In this document: piece by piece, positions 16,823 through 26,041 of the stretch | Layout of the letters: each line of letters begins with the position of its first letter | Position numbering within the stretch: the first letter of the stretch is position 1 | Assembly: GCA_910579395.1 (NCBI GenBank) | Contig: CAJTUC010000005.1 | Coordinates: 93,453-157,452, forward strand | DNA: 64,000 nucleotides | Source of the DNA: an uncultured Lachnospiraceae bacterium | GTDB taxonomy: Bacteria > Bacillota > Clostridia > Lachnospirales > Lachnospiraceae | Direction of reading: 5' to 3' | Position numbers and translations under genes: made by a program | The notes under the pieces: generated by a model | What the model saw: the letters and a program-made list of their open reading frames with translations, nothing else | The model's database searches: none | Told to the model about the DNA's origin: nothing

Positions 16823-18220
16823 TCAATAATACATCACAACCGGCGTTCCGACCTCTACCATTTCATACATCTGCACCATTGCATTATACGGGGTGTTGAT
16901 ACAGCCATGAGAGCCGTTTGTCTGGTAAATGTTACCGCCGTATTTGCTCCGCCAGGAAGCGTCGTGAATTCCGATATTTCCCTTGACCGGCATCCAGAAA
17001 TTGACATGGGAAGCATATCCTTCTCCCCGCAGGATACGGTCCTGTTGCTTCAGATATACATAATTGACCCCCGAAGGCGTTCCCATGCGCCTTGAAATAT
17101 TTCCGGTGACAACGGGAGTCTCAATCTGCAGTTCCCCGTTCAGATAATAATACATCATCTGTTCACCCATATCGATTTCCACATAGGTATCGCCAATGTC
17201 ATCTTTTCCCTGTTTCATTGCAGTCTGCAGGTAAGCGGGCGTATGGACTTCCTCTTTTTTGTTAAAAAATGCTTCTGTCAGGTAGGCCGTTTCGGCTTCC
17301 TGATCAAGTTTATTTCCATAAATTCCGCCTTCAATCGTGATCATTCCTCTGTTCGTCGTCTCAAACTGCCGCGTACTGCCTACCGTATCATAATGTTCCG
17401 CCAGTCCTGCAACAAATCCCGTAATGGCATCTTCTTTTAACTGCAGTGCGCCGGTATCATCCAGCGCAAAGCTTCCATCCTCATTCAGCAGAATCCAGTC
17501 ACATACAATGGAAGCGTCTACCGGTACCAGGTCTTCTCCCATTTGATAGACAATGCGGCAGTCCTGAAAATCCTCCACCAGCTCCCACTGATGCAGCGTA
17601 TCCTGCATTTCCGGTGTCAACTCCATATCATAGTAACAGCCCGTATCCAGCAAAGAAACAGACGATTCACCATTCGCAAGGGCATCCGATGCCACCTGTT
17701 TAGCTTTCTCCGCATCCAGCACTTCGCATCGTTCATTCAGCAGCTCATATCCCCGATCTGTCCGAATAATGGCAAGTTCCTTATCCTCACTCGCCTTTCC
17801 TGTCAAAAAAGGCATCGATGCAAAGCAGGCATCAAATGCCTCTTCATTGTAAGAAATGACCGGCTGAACTTCTTCGTTTCTGACCTTCCACAAACTGTCA
17901 ACCCAAAGCCATGAATTCTGTTTATCAAGATATGCCTTCAGAGATTCCGCAAAATCATATCCATAATCGATATCGCCCGCCGATATCTGATAAGCATTCT
18001 GTTCTTTATCATAAATCGTAATACCGTCATATGCAAACTGTCCGGTAAGTTCCTGATTTACTTCTTCGATGTTCTTTCCGGTACAATAAATATTATTTAT
18101 CCATGTGCCATACTCAAAGGCATTCCTGTAATAAACTGCCAGTCCGATATATACGATGGCAAATTGAGAAATAATAATGCTAAACAGCAAAAATATTTTT
18201 CTAAAAAAATGCTTCTTCAT
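16823..18220 (-). CDS. L,D-transpeptidase (YkuD domain), membrane-anchored
   Basis: A 465-residue cell-wall enzyme. One N-terminal membrane helix (IFLLFSIIISQFAIVYIGLAV) anchors it, a long extracellular part (about 50-330) resembles the peptidoglycan-binding/VanW-like region seen before YkuD domains, and the YkuD catalytic domain is C-terminal with SHGCINTPYNA holding the nucleophile Cys. It should cross-link peptidoglycan 3-3 or attach proteins. It follows ilvB by about 30 bases on the same strand, an unusual partner for amino acid genes. Confidence 0.92.
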   Translation of the reverse strand: MKKHFFRKIFLLFSIIISQFAIVYIGLAVYYRNAFEYGTWINNIYCTGKNIEEVNQELTGQFAYDGITIYDKEQNAYQISAGDIDYGYDFAESLKAYLDKQNSWLWVDSLWKVRNEEVQPVISYNEEAFDACFASMPFLTGKASEDKELAIIRTDRGYELLNERCEVLDAEKAKQVASDALANGESSVSLLDTGCYYDMELTPEMQDTLHQWELVEDFQDCRIVYQMGEDLVPVDASIVCDWILLNEDGSFALDDTGALQLKEDAITGFVAGLAEHYDTVGSTRQFETTNRGMITIEGGIYGNKLDQEAETAYLTEAFFNKKEEVHTPAYLQTAMKQGKDDIGDTYVEIDMGEQMMYYYLNGELQIETPVVTGNISRRMGTPSGVNYVYLKQQDRILRGEGYASHVNFWMPVKGNIGIHDASWRSKYGGNIYQTNGSHGCINTPYNAMVQMYEMVEVGTPVVMYY

Positions 18221-18250
18221 AAAACTTCCTTTTTATCCATGCAGAAGTCT

Positions 18251-19927
18251 TCATTTCTTTGCAAGATCCTGCGCATCAAAAGCATCGCTGATCGGCGCAC
18301 CTGCAGGCACCATCGGGAATACCTTATCATCCTCAGGAATCATGCAGTCCAATAAAACAGGGGCTTTTAACGCAATCGCTTTTTCAATGGCAGGCGCCAC
18401 TTCTTCTTTCTTTGTCACGCGTATTGCCGTACAGCCAAGCCCTTCCGCCACTTTGCAGAAATCTACCTTATCCTGCAGAACAGTCTGTGAATAGCGTTTC
18501 TCATAAAATAAAGTCTGCCACTGTCTCACCATGCCCAATACATGGTTATTGATGACAATCTGGATGATCGGAATATTATACCTGCTCGCCGTTGCGAGCT
18601 CGTTCATATTCATTCTGAAACAACCGTCTCCTGCAATATTGACACAGATTTTGTCCGGACTGCCGACTTTTGCGCCGATGCACGCGCCAAGTCCATATCC
18701 CATCGTGCCAAGTCCGCCGGAAGAAAGGAATGTACGCGGTCTTGAGTATTTATAATACTGCGCCGCCCACATCTGATGCTGGCCGACATCCGTTGTGATG
18801 ATCGCCTGTCCGCCTGTAATACGGTCCAGTTCTTCCATGATATAAGGACAGGATAATACGCTCGAATCATAGTTCAGCGGATATTTTTCTTTTAATTCCA
18901 TAATATGCGCAGTCCACTCTTCATGCTCCTGTTTTTCTAATTTGGAATTGATTTTACTGAGTACTTCTTTCAAATCTCCTACAACAGAAACATCCGTACG
19001 GATATTTTTATCGATTTCAGCCGCATCGATATCAATGTGCAGCACCTTGGCATGTTCCGCAAATTTTTTCGGATTTCCTACGACACGGTCAGAAAATCTT
19101 GCGCCCAATGCGATCAGAAGGTCGCATTCGCTGACACCGAAATTCGATGCCTTTGTGCCGTGCATACCGATCATGCCGGTATAGAGAGGGTCGCGTCCGT
19201 CATAAACGCCTTTTCCCATCAGCGTATCGCATACGGGTGCGCCCGCTTTTGCCGCAAACTCCCGGACTTCTTCATATGCTCCTGAAATGACCGCACCGCC
19301 TCCTACATAGATAAAAGGCTTTTTTGCCTCTTTGATCAAAGCAATCGCTTTCTCAATATCGGCTTCGTTATCTCTTTCTTTTACAGATGCTTCCGCCGCC
19401 GGCATCTTCGTGTATTCGCACTGATTGGCCGTAACATCCTTGGTAATATCAACCAGAACCGGCCCCGGCCTGCCGCTTTTTGCGATTGCAAAGGCTTTGC
19501 GAATCGTATCTGCCAGAATGTTGACATCTTTTACAATATATCCGTGTTTCGTGATCGGCATAGTCACGCCTGCGATATCGACTTCCTGAAAAGAATCTTT
19601 GCCGAGCAAGGGCAGATTCACGTTACAAGTGATCGCTACCATCGGTACGGAATCCATATAGGCGGTTGCAATACCGGTCACAAGGTTCGTGGCTCCCGGA
19701 CCGCTCGTCGCCATGCAGACACCGACTTTGCCGGTCGCTCTGGCATAGCCGTCCGCAGCATGGGCTGCTCCCTGCTCATGGGAAGTCAGGATATGATTGA
19801 TTTCATCACTATGCTTATATAAAGCATCATATACGTTCAAAATAGTGCCGCCGGGATAACCGAATACGGTATCGACTCCCTGCTCTTTCAAACATTCTAC
19901 AACGATTTCTGCACCTGTCAGTAACAT
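18251..19927 (-). CDS. ilvB: Acetolactate synthase, large (catalytic) subunit
   Basis: A 558-residue thiamine-diphosphate enzyme, the first common step of valine and leucine synthesis. The catalytic Glu is in TSHEQGAAHAADGYARATG, and the TPP/Mg motif is GDGCFRMNMNELAT (about residue 445). No small regulatory subunit (ilvN/ilvH) is adjacent, so it is either elsewhere or the enzyme works alone. It lies in a run with leuB and ilvD, which supports a biosynthetic rather than a catabolic (AlsS) role. Confidence 0.93.
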   Translation of the reverse strand: MLLTGAEIVVECLKEQGVDTVFGYPGGTILNVYDALYKHSDEINHILTSHEQGAAHAADGYARATGKVGVCMATSGPGATNLVTGIATAYMDSVPMVAITCNVNLPLLGKDSFQEVDIAGVTMPITKHGYIVKDVNILADTIRKAFAIAKSGRPGPVLVDITKDVTANQCEYTKMPAAEASVKERDNEADIEKAIALIKEAKKPFIYVGGGAVISGAYEEVREFAAKAGAPVCDTLMGKGVYDGRDPLYTGMIGMHGTKASNFGVSECDLLIALGARFSDRVVGNPKKFAEHAKVLHIDIDAAEIDKNIRTDVSVVGDLKEVLSKINSKLEKQEHEEWTAHIMELKEKYPLNYDSSVLSCPYIMEELDRITGGQAIITTDVGQHQMWAAQYYKYSRPRTFLSSGGLGTMGYGLGACIGAKVGSPDKICVNIAGDGCFRMNMNELATASRYNIPIIQIVINNHVLGMVRQWQTLFYEKRYSQTVLQDKVDFCKVAEGLGCTAIRVTKKEEVAPAIEKAIALKAPVLLDCMIPEDDKVFPMVPAGAPISDAFDAQDLAKK

Positions 19928-19985
19928 ACTTTATCCTCCTACTACAAACGTTATCTATCGAAATGCCTCTTTGACCGGATGAGAA

Positions 19986-21026
19986 CTATATGCTGTCATC
20001 GACCTCCAGGCCTTTCAAATCTTCTTCTAACAGATTCATTTTATGCAGCATCTGCTTAATCTCAATGCGCGTCTGCGAAGAAGTTGAAGCTGTGCCGGTA
20101 GAACCCTTTTCCACTTCCGTCAGAATGTCTTCCTGCTCTCTGGCATTTTTCTCCTGTTCGATTCTGGCCGCCTCTGTTTCCCGGCTCTCCGCTGATTCGA
20201 GCGTAAACTGCTTCTGCTGTATTTCCTTTGCCGCTCTCTGTGCTTCGATCCGCGCTTCTTCTCTGCCTTCTTTCTCAGCCTTTTCCTTCGCTTCTTCGCG
20301 CTTCTCTTCAAGTGTCTCTTTAATATGTTCTTTCGCCTCATCGATCAACATATCGAACACATTTTCACCTGCGGTTGCTTCTATTTCCCCGGCCGCCTTC
20401 TGTGCCTTCAGCATTTCATCAAACTTCGCCTGTTCCACATGAATCGCGGTAATCGAAGCGATTTCAGCATCTTCCATGCTCTCCAGCGTCCGCAGACCGG
20501 TCTTTTGTTCCGTCCGAAACTCATGAATCGTTACATCCATCTCATGGACTCTCGCTTCATACTCGTCGATTTCGGCAAGGCGCTCTTTCTCGGCCTGCGT
20601 CAGAACAACTTCAGGCTCTACCAATGACCGCTCCCGTTTCTCAAGAAGCATTTTCTGCGCTTCGCTGTTCTCGTCGATATCATATTCTTCTTTCAGCCGC
20701 GCTTTTTTTTCCTCATATGCCATGATATAGCCAGTTCGTCTCGATATATCGTCTCTCACTTCCTGCAGATGCTCTTTTCTCCTTTCAACATCTGCCGCTA
20801 CCTTTCGATCGCCCGACCAGGCATCTTCAATTGCTTTCTTTGCTCTCTTTTTGGCAATCTGCTTACGCATAAGAACAGAATCCGACTCTCCCCGCACGTT
20901 GATGGATAAGCCTTTTTGAAGAGATTCGTTATTGCCCTTCTTTGGCTCCGGCTCATCATGTTCTGCTGCATATTTATTTTGGATTACCGTTTTATGATGT
21001 TTTTCCCCATATAATTGTACTACCAT
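19986..21026 (-). CDS. Coiled-coil protein of unknown function inside the ilv run
   Basis: A 346-residue, Glu/Lys/Ala-rich protein with no signal peptide and no membrane segment. It begins MVVQLYGEKHHKTVIQNKYA; from about residue 60 to 310 it is almost continuous predicted coiled coil with a few breaks, for example near DENSEAQ and GENVFDMLI. The start at 21026 is preceded by GGGGGA; an ATG 12 bases upstream is weaker. It begins only 25 bases after the ilvD stop and ends about 60 bases before ilvB, so it is co-transcribed with both. No family is recognised and no enzymatic motif is seen. Confidence 0.75.
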   Translation of the reverse strand: MVVQLYGEKHHKTVIQNKYAAEHDEPEPKKGNNESLQKGLSINVRGESDSVLMRKQIAKKRAKKAIEDAWSGDRKVAADVERRKEHLQEVRDDISRRTGYIMAYEEKKARLKEEYDIDENSEAQKMLLEKRERSLVEPEVVLTQAEKERLAEIDEYEARVHEMDVTIHEFRTEQKTGLRTLESMEDAEIASITAIHVEQAKFDEMLKAQKAAGEIEATAGENVFDMLIDEAKEHIKETLEEKREEAKEKAEKEGREEARIEAQRAAKEIQQKQFTLESAESRETEAARIEQEKNAREQEDILTEVEKGSTGTASTSSQTRIEIKQMLHKMNLLEEDLKGLEVDDSI

Positions 21027-21050
21027 AGAATCCCCCATTTCCGGTTTTCC

Positions 21051-22724
21051 TTACTTTTGTCCCGGAATTTCCAAAATAGCACCTCTATTGCCGCTCGTTA
21101 CAAGTTCACGATATCTCGCGAGATAACCCGTCGTGACCTTCGGCTCTCTCGGCTGCCATTTATCCTTCCTGACTGCCATTTCTTCCTCCGATACCTTGAC
21201 ATCCAGCTTCATTTCCGGAATATTGATGCTGATGATATCGCCTTCTTCTACCAGTGCAATCGGGCCGCCCACTGCCGCTTCCGGCGAAACATGGCCGATA
21301 GATGCGCCGCGGGATGCACCGGAAAAACGTCCGTCCGTGATCAGTGCCACGCTGGAACCGAGTCCCATACCCGCGATTGCCGATGTAGGATTTAACATTT
21401 CCCGCATGCCCGGACCGCCTTTTGGCCCTTCATAACGGATAACAACCACATCTCCCGCCACGATCTTGCCGCCCTTGATGGCATCGATTGCATCCTCTTC
21501 GCAGTCAAAAACTCTCGCCGGTCCTTCATGTACCATCATTTCCGGTACGACAGCGGAACGTTTTACAACACTGCCGTCCGGCGCCAGATTTCCTTTCAGA
21601 ACAGCCAGACCGCCCGTTGCGGAATAAGGATTATCGAGCGTCCTGATAACTTCCGGATTTTTATTCACCGCGTCCGCGATATTCTCTCCGATGGTCTTTC
21701 CCGTCACGGTCATACATTCCGTATGCAAAAGCCCTGCATCCGCAAGTTCTTTCATAACGGCATAAACGCCGCCTGCTTCGTTCAAGTCTTCCATATAGGT
21801 CGGACCGGCCGGTGCCAGATGGCAAAGGTTTGGCGTCTTTGCACTGATTTCATTGGCAAAAGCGATATCGAAATCAAAACCGATCTCATGCGCGATTGCC
21901 GGCAGATGCAGCATGGAATTGGTTGAACAGCCGAGAGCCATATCCACGGTCAACGCATTCAACACAGCATCTTTTGTCATAATATCGCTCGGTCTGATAT
22001 TCTTTCTGTACATTTCCATGACCGCCATTCCCGCGTGTTTTGCGAGTTTGATTCTTTCGGAATAGACTGCCGGAATCGTGCCGTTACCGCGAAGACCCAT
22101 GCCGAGCGCTTCTGTCAGGCAGTTCATGGAATTGGCCGTATACATACCGGAACAGGAACCGCAGGTCGGACACACTTTTTCTTCATATTCCCTGACCTCT
22201 TCTTCCGTCATTGTTCCTGCCGCATGAGAACCTACCGCCTCGAACATGGAAGAAAGACTTCTCTTCTGTCCTTTGACGTGCCCTGCCAGCATAGGGCCGC
22301 CGGATACGAATACGGTAGGCACGTTGATTCTTGCTGCCGCCATCAAAAGACCGGGGACATTCTTATCGCAGTTCGGCACCATGACAAGAGCATCAAACTG
22401 ATGCGCGAGTGCCATACATTCCGTTGAATCAGCGATTAAATCCCTCGTCACAAGAGAATACTTCATGCCGATATGTCCCATCGCAATGCCGTCACATACC
22501 GCAATCGCCGGAAATACAACAGGCACGCCGCCCGCTTCTGCAACGCCGAGTTTCACCGCATTGACTATTTTATCCAGATTCATATGACCCGGTACAATTT
22601 CATTATAGGAACTGACAATGCCGACCATCGGCTTTTTCATTTCCTCCTCCGTAAACCCAAGCGCATTGAACAAACTTCTGTGCGGCGCCTGCTGGATACC
22701 GCTCTTAACATTATCACTTCTCAT
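21051..22724 (-). CDS. ilvD: Dihydroxy-acid dehydratase
   Basis: A 557-residue iron-sulfur enzyme that dehydrates dihydroxy acids to the 2-oxo acid precursors of valine, isoleucine and leucine. The cluster cysteines are seen in PNCDKNVPG and CPTCGSCSGMYTANSMN, and the family motif GRFSGASRGASIGHVSPEAA is near residue 470. The start MRSDNVKSGIQQAPHRSL is typical, and AAAGGAGC lies upstream. It belongs to the leuB-ilvD-ilvB run. Confidence 0.96.
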   Translation of the reverse strand: MRSDNVKSGIQQAPHRSLFNALGFTEEEMKKPMVGIVSSYNEIVPGHMNLDKIVNAVKLGVAEAGGVPVVFPAIAVCDGIAMGHIGMKYSLVTRDLIADSTECMALAHQFDALVMVPNCDKNVPGLLMAAARINVPTVFVSGGPMLAGHVKGQKRSLSSMFEAVGSHAAGTMTEEEVREYEEKVCPTCGSCSGMYTANSMNCLTEALGMGLRGNGTIPAVYSERIKLAKHAGMAVMEMYRKNIRPSDIMTKDAVLNALTVDMALGCSTNSMLHLPAIAHEIGFDFDIAFANEISAKTPNLCHLAPAGPTYMEDLNEAGGVYAVMKELADAGLLHTECMTVTGKTIGENIADAVNKNPEVIRTLDNPYSATGGLAVLKGNLAPDGSVVKRSAVVPEMMVHEGPARVFDCEEDAIDAIKGGKIVAGDVVVIRYEGPKGGPGMREMLNPTSAIAGMGLGSSVALITDGRFSGASRGASIGHVSPEAAVGGPIALVEEGDIISINIPEMKLDVKVSEEEMAVRKDKWQPREPKVTTGYLARYRELVTSGNRGAILEIPGQK

Positions 22725-22807
22725 TTCTAACCTTGCTCCTTTCTTAGCTTGCGAATTTGGGCCGACGCCGAAAGCGCCTTAGCACGAAATTCATTTTCCT
22801 CATAAAT

Positions 22808-24385
22808 TTATTTTCTCTGATAAAGGACAAATCTGTCATTTTCATAACATACATCCATTTTTTCCGCAAGATAGTCCCATGCAATTTCCTCATGGGAAAT
22901 ATAAAACTTCCACGAATCAGCGCCGGCTGCATCCCGGCTCTCCATCTCCTCTTTTGTCAGAAAAAGTTCTCTGTCGAGCAGCACATAGTCCGCTTCTTCC
23001 ATCGCCGGACGCCCTTCTCTGTCATAAAGATACTTCATCAGATATTCCTGATCGCAGTCCGTTACGCAGACCGTCTCACCGCTTTGTAAACGCATATGCG
23101 CAAGTGCATCTTCAATTGCCGCTTCCCGCCCGCTGTACTGCGCTCTTCCGGATGGAGAAAGCAGGAAAAGTACGCATCCGATTCCGGCCAGCGCCTCTAT
23201 CCCATAAAAGAACACCTTTTTACCGGTAAATGTCAAAAGCCTTACCAACAGCCATGTTACCAGAATGGCCACCGGAATTCCCATGAACGAAAAAACCCTG
23301 TAATAAGGCAATACCGCCTGAATGAAAAGCATCAGCGGTGTCAACAGAAACGTCAGAAGCAGATACCATTCCAGAAAACGCTGTTCCGGCTCTTGATTCT
23401 GCCGCTCATTTCCTATGAACTGCCTGAACGCAATCACGCCGATGCCGATACCGGTCAGCGCAAGCAGAAATACACATATTCCCGCATAATAATTTTCAAA
23501 CAACGCTTTAAGCCATACGGCGAACTTACCCAAATATCCGTCTCTTTCCACACTCTGAATATAAGGCGTATCCAGCATATATCTGATACCAGTCCGCATC
23601 GCCTTAACAGGCGCATTCAAAATGATGGAAATATGTCCCTGCATATAACAGCCGCTGTCCGGCGTCTTGGAAAGCAGGTTTGATCCGATTGCGAGCCATA
23701 TGAGTGCATACAGGAAAACCGTGCAGACCGCACTGACTACCGCCATAATAAAGAGTTTTCGGAACGCTTTCCACCGTTTTTCCAGCAGCAGCCATGTTCC
23801 ACCGGCAATACACAGCGGTAAGACAAAATAGACACTGCTCGGGAGCGTATACAATGCCCAGATAAAAGCACATCCCATTATCACATAATTTCTTCTGCGG
23901 CAGTCATGCTCTTTAACGATACGAAGCAGTTCATAAATTATGGTAAGATACAGACAGGACGTCAACGCATATCCTCTTCCCTGCACCGCCAGCTGATTGA
24001 CAATTCCCATGGATGCAAAAAGAAAGACCGGAAGCAGTACAGAACCTTTGGGAAACCACTGCCTGCTGATTGCAAACAGCAGGCACAGACCGATCAGACT
24101 GCTAAGCCACGATATGCCGCGCAGACCTACCGCCGAACTACCTGAAAAATCCAGTACTGCAGAAAGGACGGAATAGCCCACATGATTATTGGGCAGCGGC
24201 CAGTGAATCGCCGCATAGACCGGCCCCCTGCTGATAAAATAATAGTAAGTATAAAGTTCGTCATACCAGGGCGTCAGCGCAAAAAGTCTGAAACCATAAT
24301 AAAAAGCCATTCCAATCAGAAAGAAAAGAAAAATTTTCTGCTCGATATCTTTTTGCTTCCACTTATTCCATAACTGTATTATCAT
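22808..24385 (-). CDS. Multi-pass membrane glycosyltransferase-like protein (GT-C/PMT type)
   Basis: A 525-residue polytopic membrane protein with about 10-12 hydrophobic helices and a short C-terminal soluble tail. The early loop contains PWYDELYTYYYFISRGP, an acidic motif in the first extracytoplasmic loop like that of GT-C sugar transferases, which use lipid-linked sugars (ArnT/PMT family). The acceptor is unknown. It lies between leuB and ilvD on the same strand, so it is probably carried on their transcript. The ribosome site is weak. The family call rests on topology and this one motif. Confidence 0.65.
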   Translation of the reverse strand: MIIQLWNKWKQKDIEQKIFLFFLIGMAFYYGFRLFALTPWYDELYTYYYFISRGPVYAAIHWPLPNNHVGYSVLSAVLDFSGSSAVGLRGISWLSSLIGLCLLFAISRQWFPKGSVLLPVFLFASMGIVNQLAVQGRGYALTSCLYLTIIYELLRIVKEHDCRRRNYVIMGCAFIWALYTLPSSVYFVLPLCIAGGTWLLLEKRWKAFRKLFIMAVVSAVCTVFLYALIWLAIGSNLLSKTPDSGCYMQGHISIILNAPVKAMRTGIRYMLDTPYIQSVERDGYLGKFAVWLKALFENYYAGICVFLLALTGIGIGVIAFRQFIGNERQNQEPEQRFLEWYLLLTFLLTPLMLFIQAVLPYYRVFSFMGIPVAILVTWLLVRLLTFTGKKVFFYGIEALAGIGCVLFLLSPSGRAQYSGREAAIEDALAHMRLQSGETVCVTDCDQEYLMKYLYDREGRPAMEEADYVLLDRELFLTKEEMESRDAAGADSWKFYISHEEIAWDYLAEKMDVCYENDRFVLYQRK

Positions 24386-24421
24386 GAAATCTCAATGCCT
24401 TCCCCGGGCTGCTTCCGACGG

Positions 24422-25504
24422 CTAAATCTTTTTGACCAGAAGATCTCCCATCTGCTTACAGCCCACTTTTGTACACCCTTCGGACATGATATCCGCCGTT
24501 CTGTATCCTTCCTTCAGTACCTGCTTTACCGCGTTGTCAATCGCATCCGCTTCCTTATCCAGATCAAAGCTGTAACGCAGCATCATAGACGCAGAAAGGA
24601 TCGTTGCAATCGGATTTGCGATATCTTTTCCCGCAATATCGGGGGCAGAACCATGGCTCGGCTCATATAGGCCGAATCTGGAATCGTTTAGGGACGCGGA
24701 TGCCAGCATACCGATGGAACCCGTCACCATGCTCGCCTCATCGGATAAAATATCGCCGAACATGTTCTCCGTCAGGATAACATCAAACTGTGCGGGGTCC
24801 TTTACCAACTGCATAGCACAGTTATCCACCAGCATATGTTCCAGTGTCACTTCCGGATAATTCTTTGCCACTTCTTCCACGACTTTCCGCCATAGTCTGG
24901 AAGAATCCAGTACGTTCGCCTTATCCACGCTCGTTACTTTTTTCTTTCTCTTCATGGCAATTTCAAAACCTTTTATGGCAATCCGGCGAATCTCATTTTC
25001 ATCATATGTCAAAGTATCAATTGCTTTCAATACGCCATTTTCTTCCACCGTTTTACGTTCTCCAAAATAGAGCCCGCCGGTCAGTTCCCGCATGATGAGC
25101 ATATCAAAACCGGCCGCAGAAATCTCTTCCCTCAACGGACATGCACCTGCCAGTTCTTCATAAAGCACCGCCGGTCTTAAATTGGCGAATAAATTGAGTG
25201 CCTTTCTGATGGCAAGCAGTCCGGCCTCCGGACGCAGATTCGGCGGCAGCTTATACCATGGAGAAGTCGTCGTATCTCCCCCGATAGAGCCCATCAGCAC
25301 CGCATCAGCATTCTTCGCTGTCTGAATCGTTTCTTCCGTCAACGGCACCCCATAAGCATCAATCGATGCGCCGCCCATCAGAACATCCGTATAATTCATT
25401 GAATGCCCGTATTTTTCCGCTACGGCATTCAGCACCTTTTTTGCTTCCGCTACAATTTCCGGTCCGATTCCATCTCCCGGAATGCAGGTAATCTTCAATT
25501 CCAT
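24422..25504 (-). CDS. leuB: 3-isopropylmalate dehydrogenase
   Basis: A 360-residue NAD+ enzyme of leucine synthesis. It begins MELKITCIPGDGIGPEIVAE. The substrate loop GGDTTTSPWYKLPPNLRPE, ELTGGLYFGE and the NAD motif GSAPDIAGKDIANPIA are all present. The start is ambiguous: the GGAG site is 1 base from an ATG at 25516 and 13 bases from the ATG at 25504; the latter gives the normal N-terminus. leuA and leuCD are not in the window. It heads the run that continues to the L,D-transpeptidase. Confidence 0.94.
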   Translation of the reverse strand: MELKITCIPGDGIGPEIVAEAKKVLNAVAEKYGHSMNYTDVLMGGASIDAYGVPLTEETIQTAKNADAVLMGSIGGDTTTSPWYKLPPNLRPEAGLLAIRKALNLFANLRPAVLYEELAGACPLREEISAAGFDMLIMRELTGGLYFGERKTVEENGVLKAIDTLTYDENEIRRIAIKGFEIAMKRKKKVTSVDKANVLDSSRLWRKVVEEVAKNYPEVTLEHMLVDNCAMQLVKDPAQFDVILTENMFGDILSDEASMVTGSIGMLASASLNDSRFGLYEPSHGSAPDIAGKDIANPIATILSASMMLRYSFDLDKEADAIDNAVKQVLKEGYRTADIMSEGCTKVGCKQMGDLLVKKI

Positions 25505-25516
25505 TTTTATTATCAT

Positions 25517-25592
25517 GCTCCTTTCTCAACCTGCGAGTTTACGAACATCGGTCACAAACTCGCGGTTGAAAATTTCTAATTTTCAACCTTTC
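25517..25592 (-). promoter_or_regulatory. Leader hairpins before leuB
   Basis: On the minus strand a perfect hairpin GGTTGAAAATT-AGA-AATTTTCAACC is followed by GCGAGTTT...AAACTCGC, then AGGTTGAGAAAGGAGCATG. The second part resembles leaders before ilvD, the MoxR gene and the lipoprotein at 53775. No T-box or leader peptide rich in Leu/Val/Ile is seen. Confidence 0.45.
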
Positions 25593-25598
25593 CTTATA

Positions 25599-25624
25599 GA
25601 AAAAGATGCACCGAAATGCATCTT
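25599..25624 (-). terminator. Terminator after yajC
   Basis: The stem AAGATGCA/TGCATCTT with the loop TTTCGG is followed by TTTTC on the minus strand, 15 bases after the yajC stop. Confidence 0.75.
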
Positions 25625-25638
25625 ATTCTAAACTTCTC

Positions 25639-25953
25639 TTATTCAGCATCCGGTTTCTCGACCTGTGCGATCGCTGATTTCTGCATCGGAATACGACAGT
25701 TCTTGTTATTTCCGAATTCTATGATAACGGTATCATCTGTAATATCAATGATCGTTCCATAAAAACCACTGTTCGTCAGAACCGCATCCCCGACCGAAAG
25801 TTCTGAAAGCATGGCCGCCATCCTTTTCTGTTCTTTCTTCTGCGGACGAATCATAATAAAATAGAATATCACGACCAGAACAACAATATATCCAATCATC
25901 AAAACGTTGCCGCCCGCCGCCATTGCGGCCTCCTCAGTCAATAAAATACCCAT
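25639..25953 (-). CDS. yajC: Preprotein translocase subunit YajC
   Basis: A 104-residue single-pass membrane protein of the Sec accessory complex. The helix VLMIGYIVVLVVIFYFIMIRP is followed by QKKEQKRMAAMLSELSVGD, the family hallmark, and the SH3-like tail. The ATG at 25953 gives the usual length, though the GGAG site is 14 bases away; an ATG at 25977 has no site. It follows tgt by about 90 bases, the common tgt-yajC order. Confidence 0.93.
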   Translation of the reverse strand: MGILLTEEAAMAAGGNVLMIGYIVVLVVIFYFIMIRPQKKEQKRMAAMLSELSVGDAVLTNSGFYGTIIDITDDTVIIEFGNNKNCRIPMQKSAIAQVEKPDAE

Positions 25954-26041
25954 AATGAGCCTGTTTACTCCTTTCATCTAAACGAAAAATTTTTTTCACT
26001 TCTTATAACTATACACAAAACAGGAAAAGAAAACAAGTCTT

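Noticed and set aside
25517..25638. T-box or leader-peptide attenuator before leuB
   Set aside because: Only about 120 bases, with hairpins but no T-box sequence, no specifier and no Leu/Ile/Val-rich peptide.
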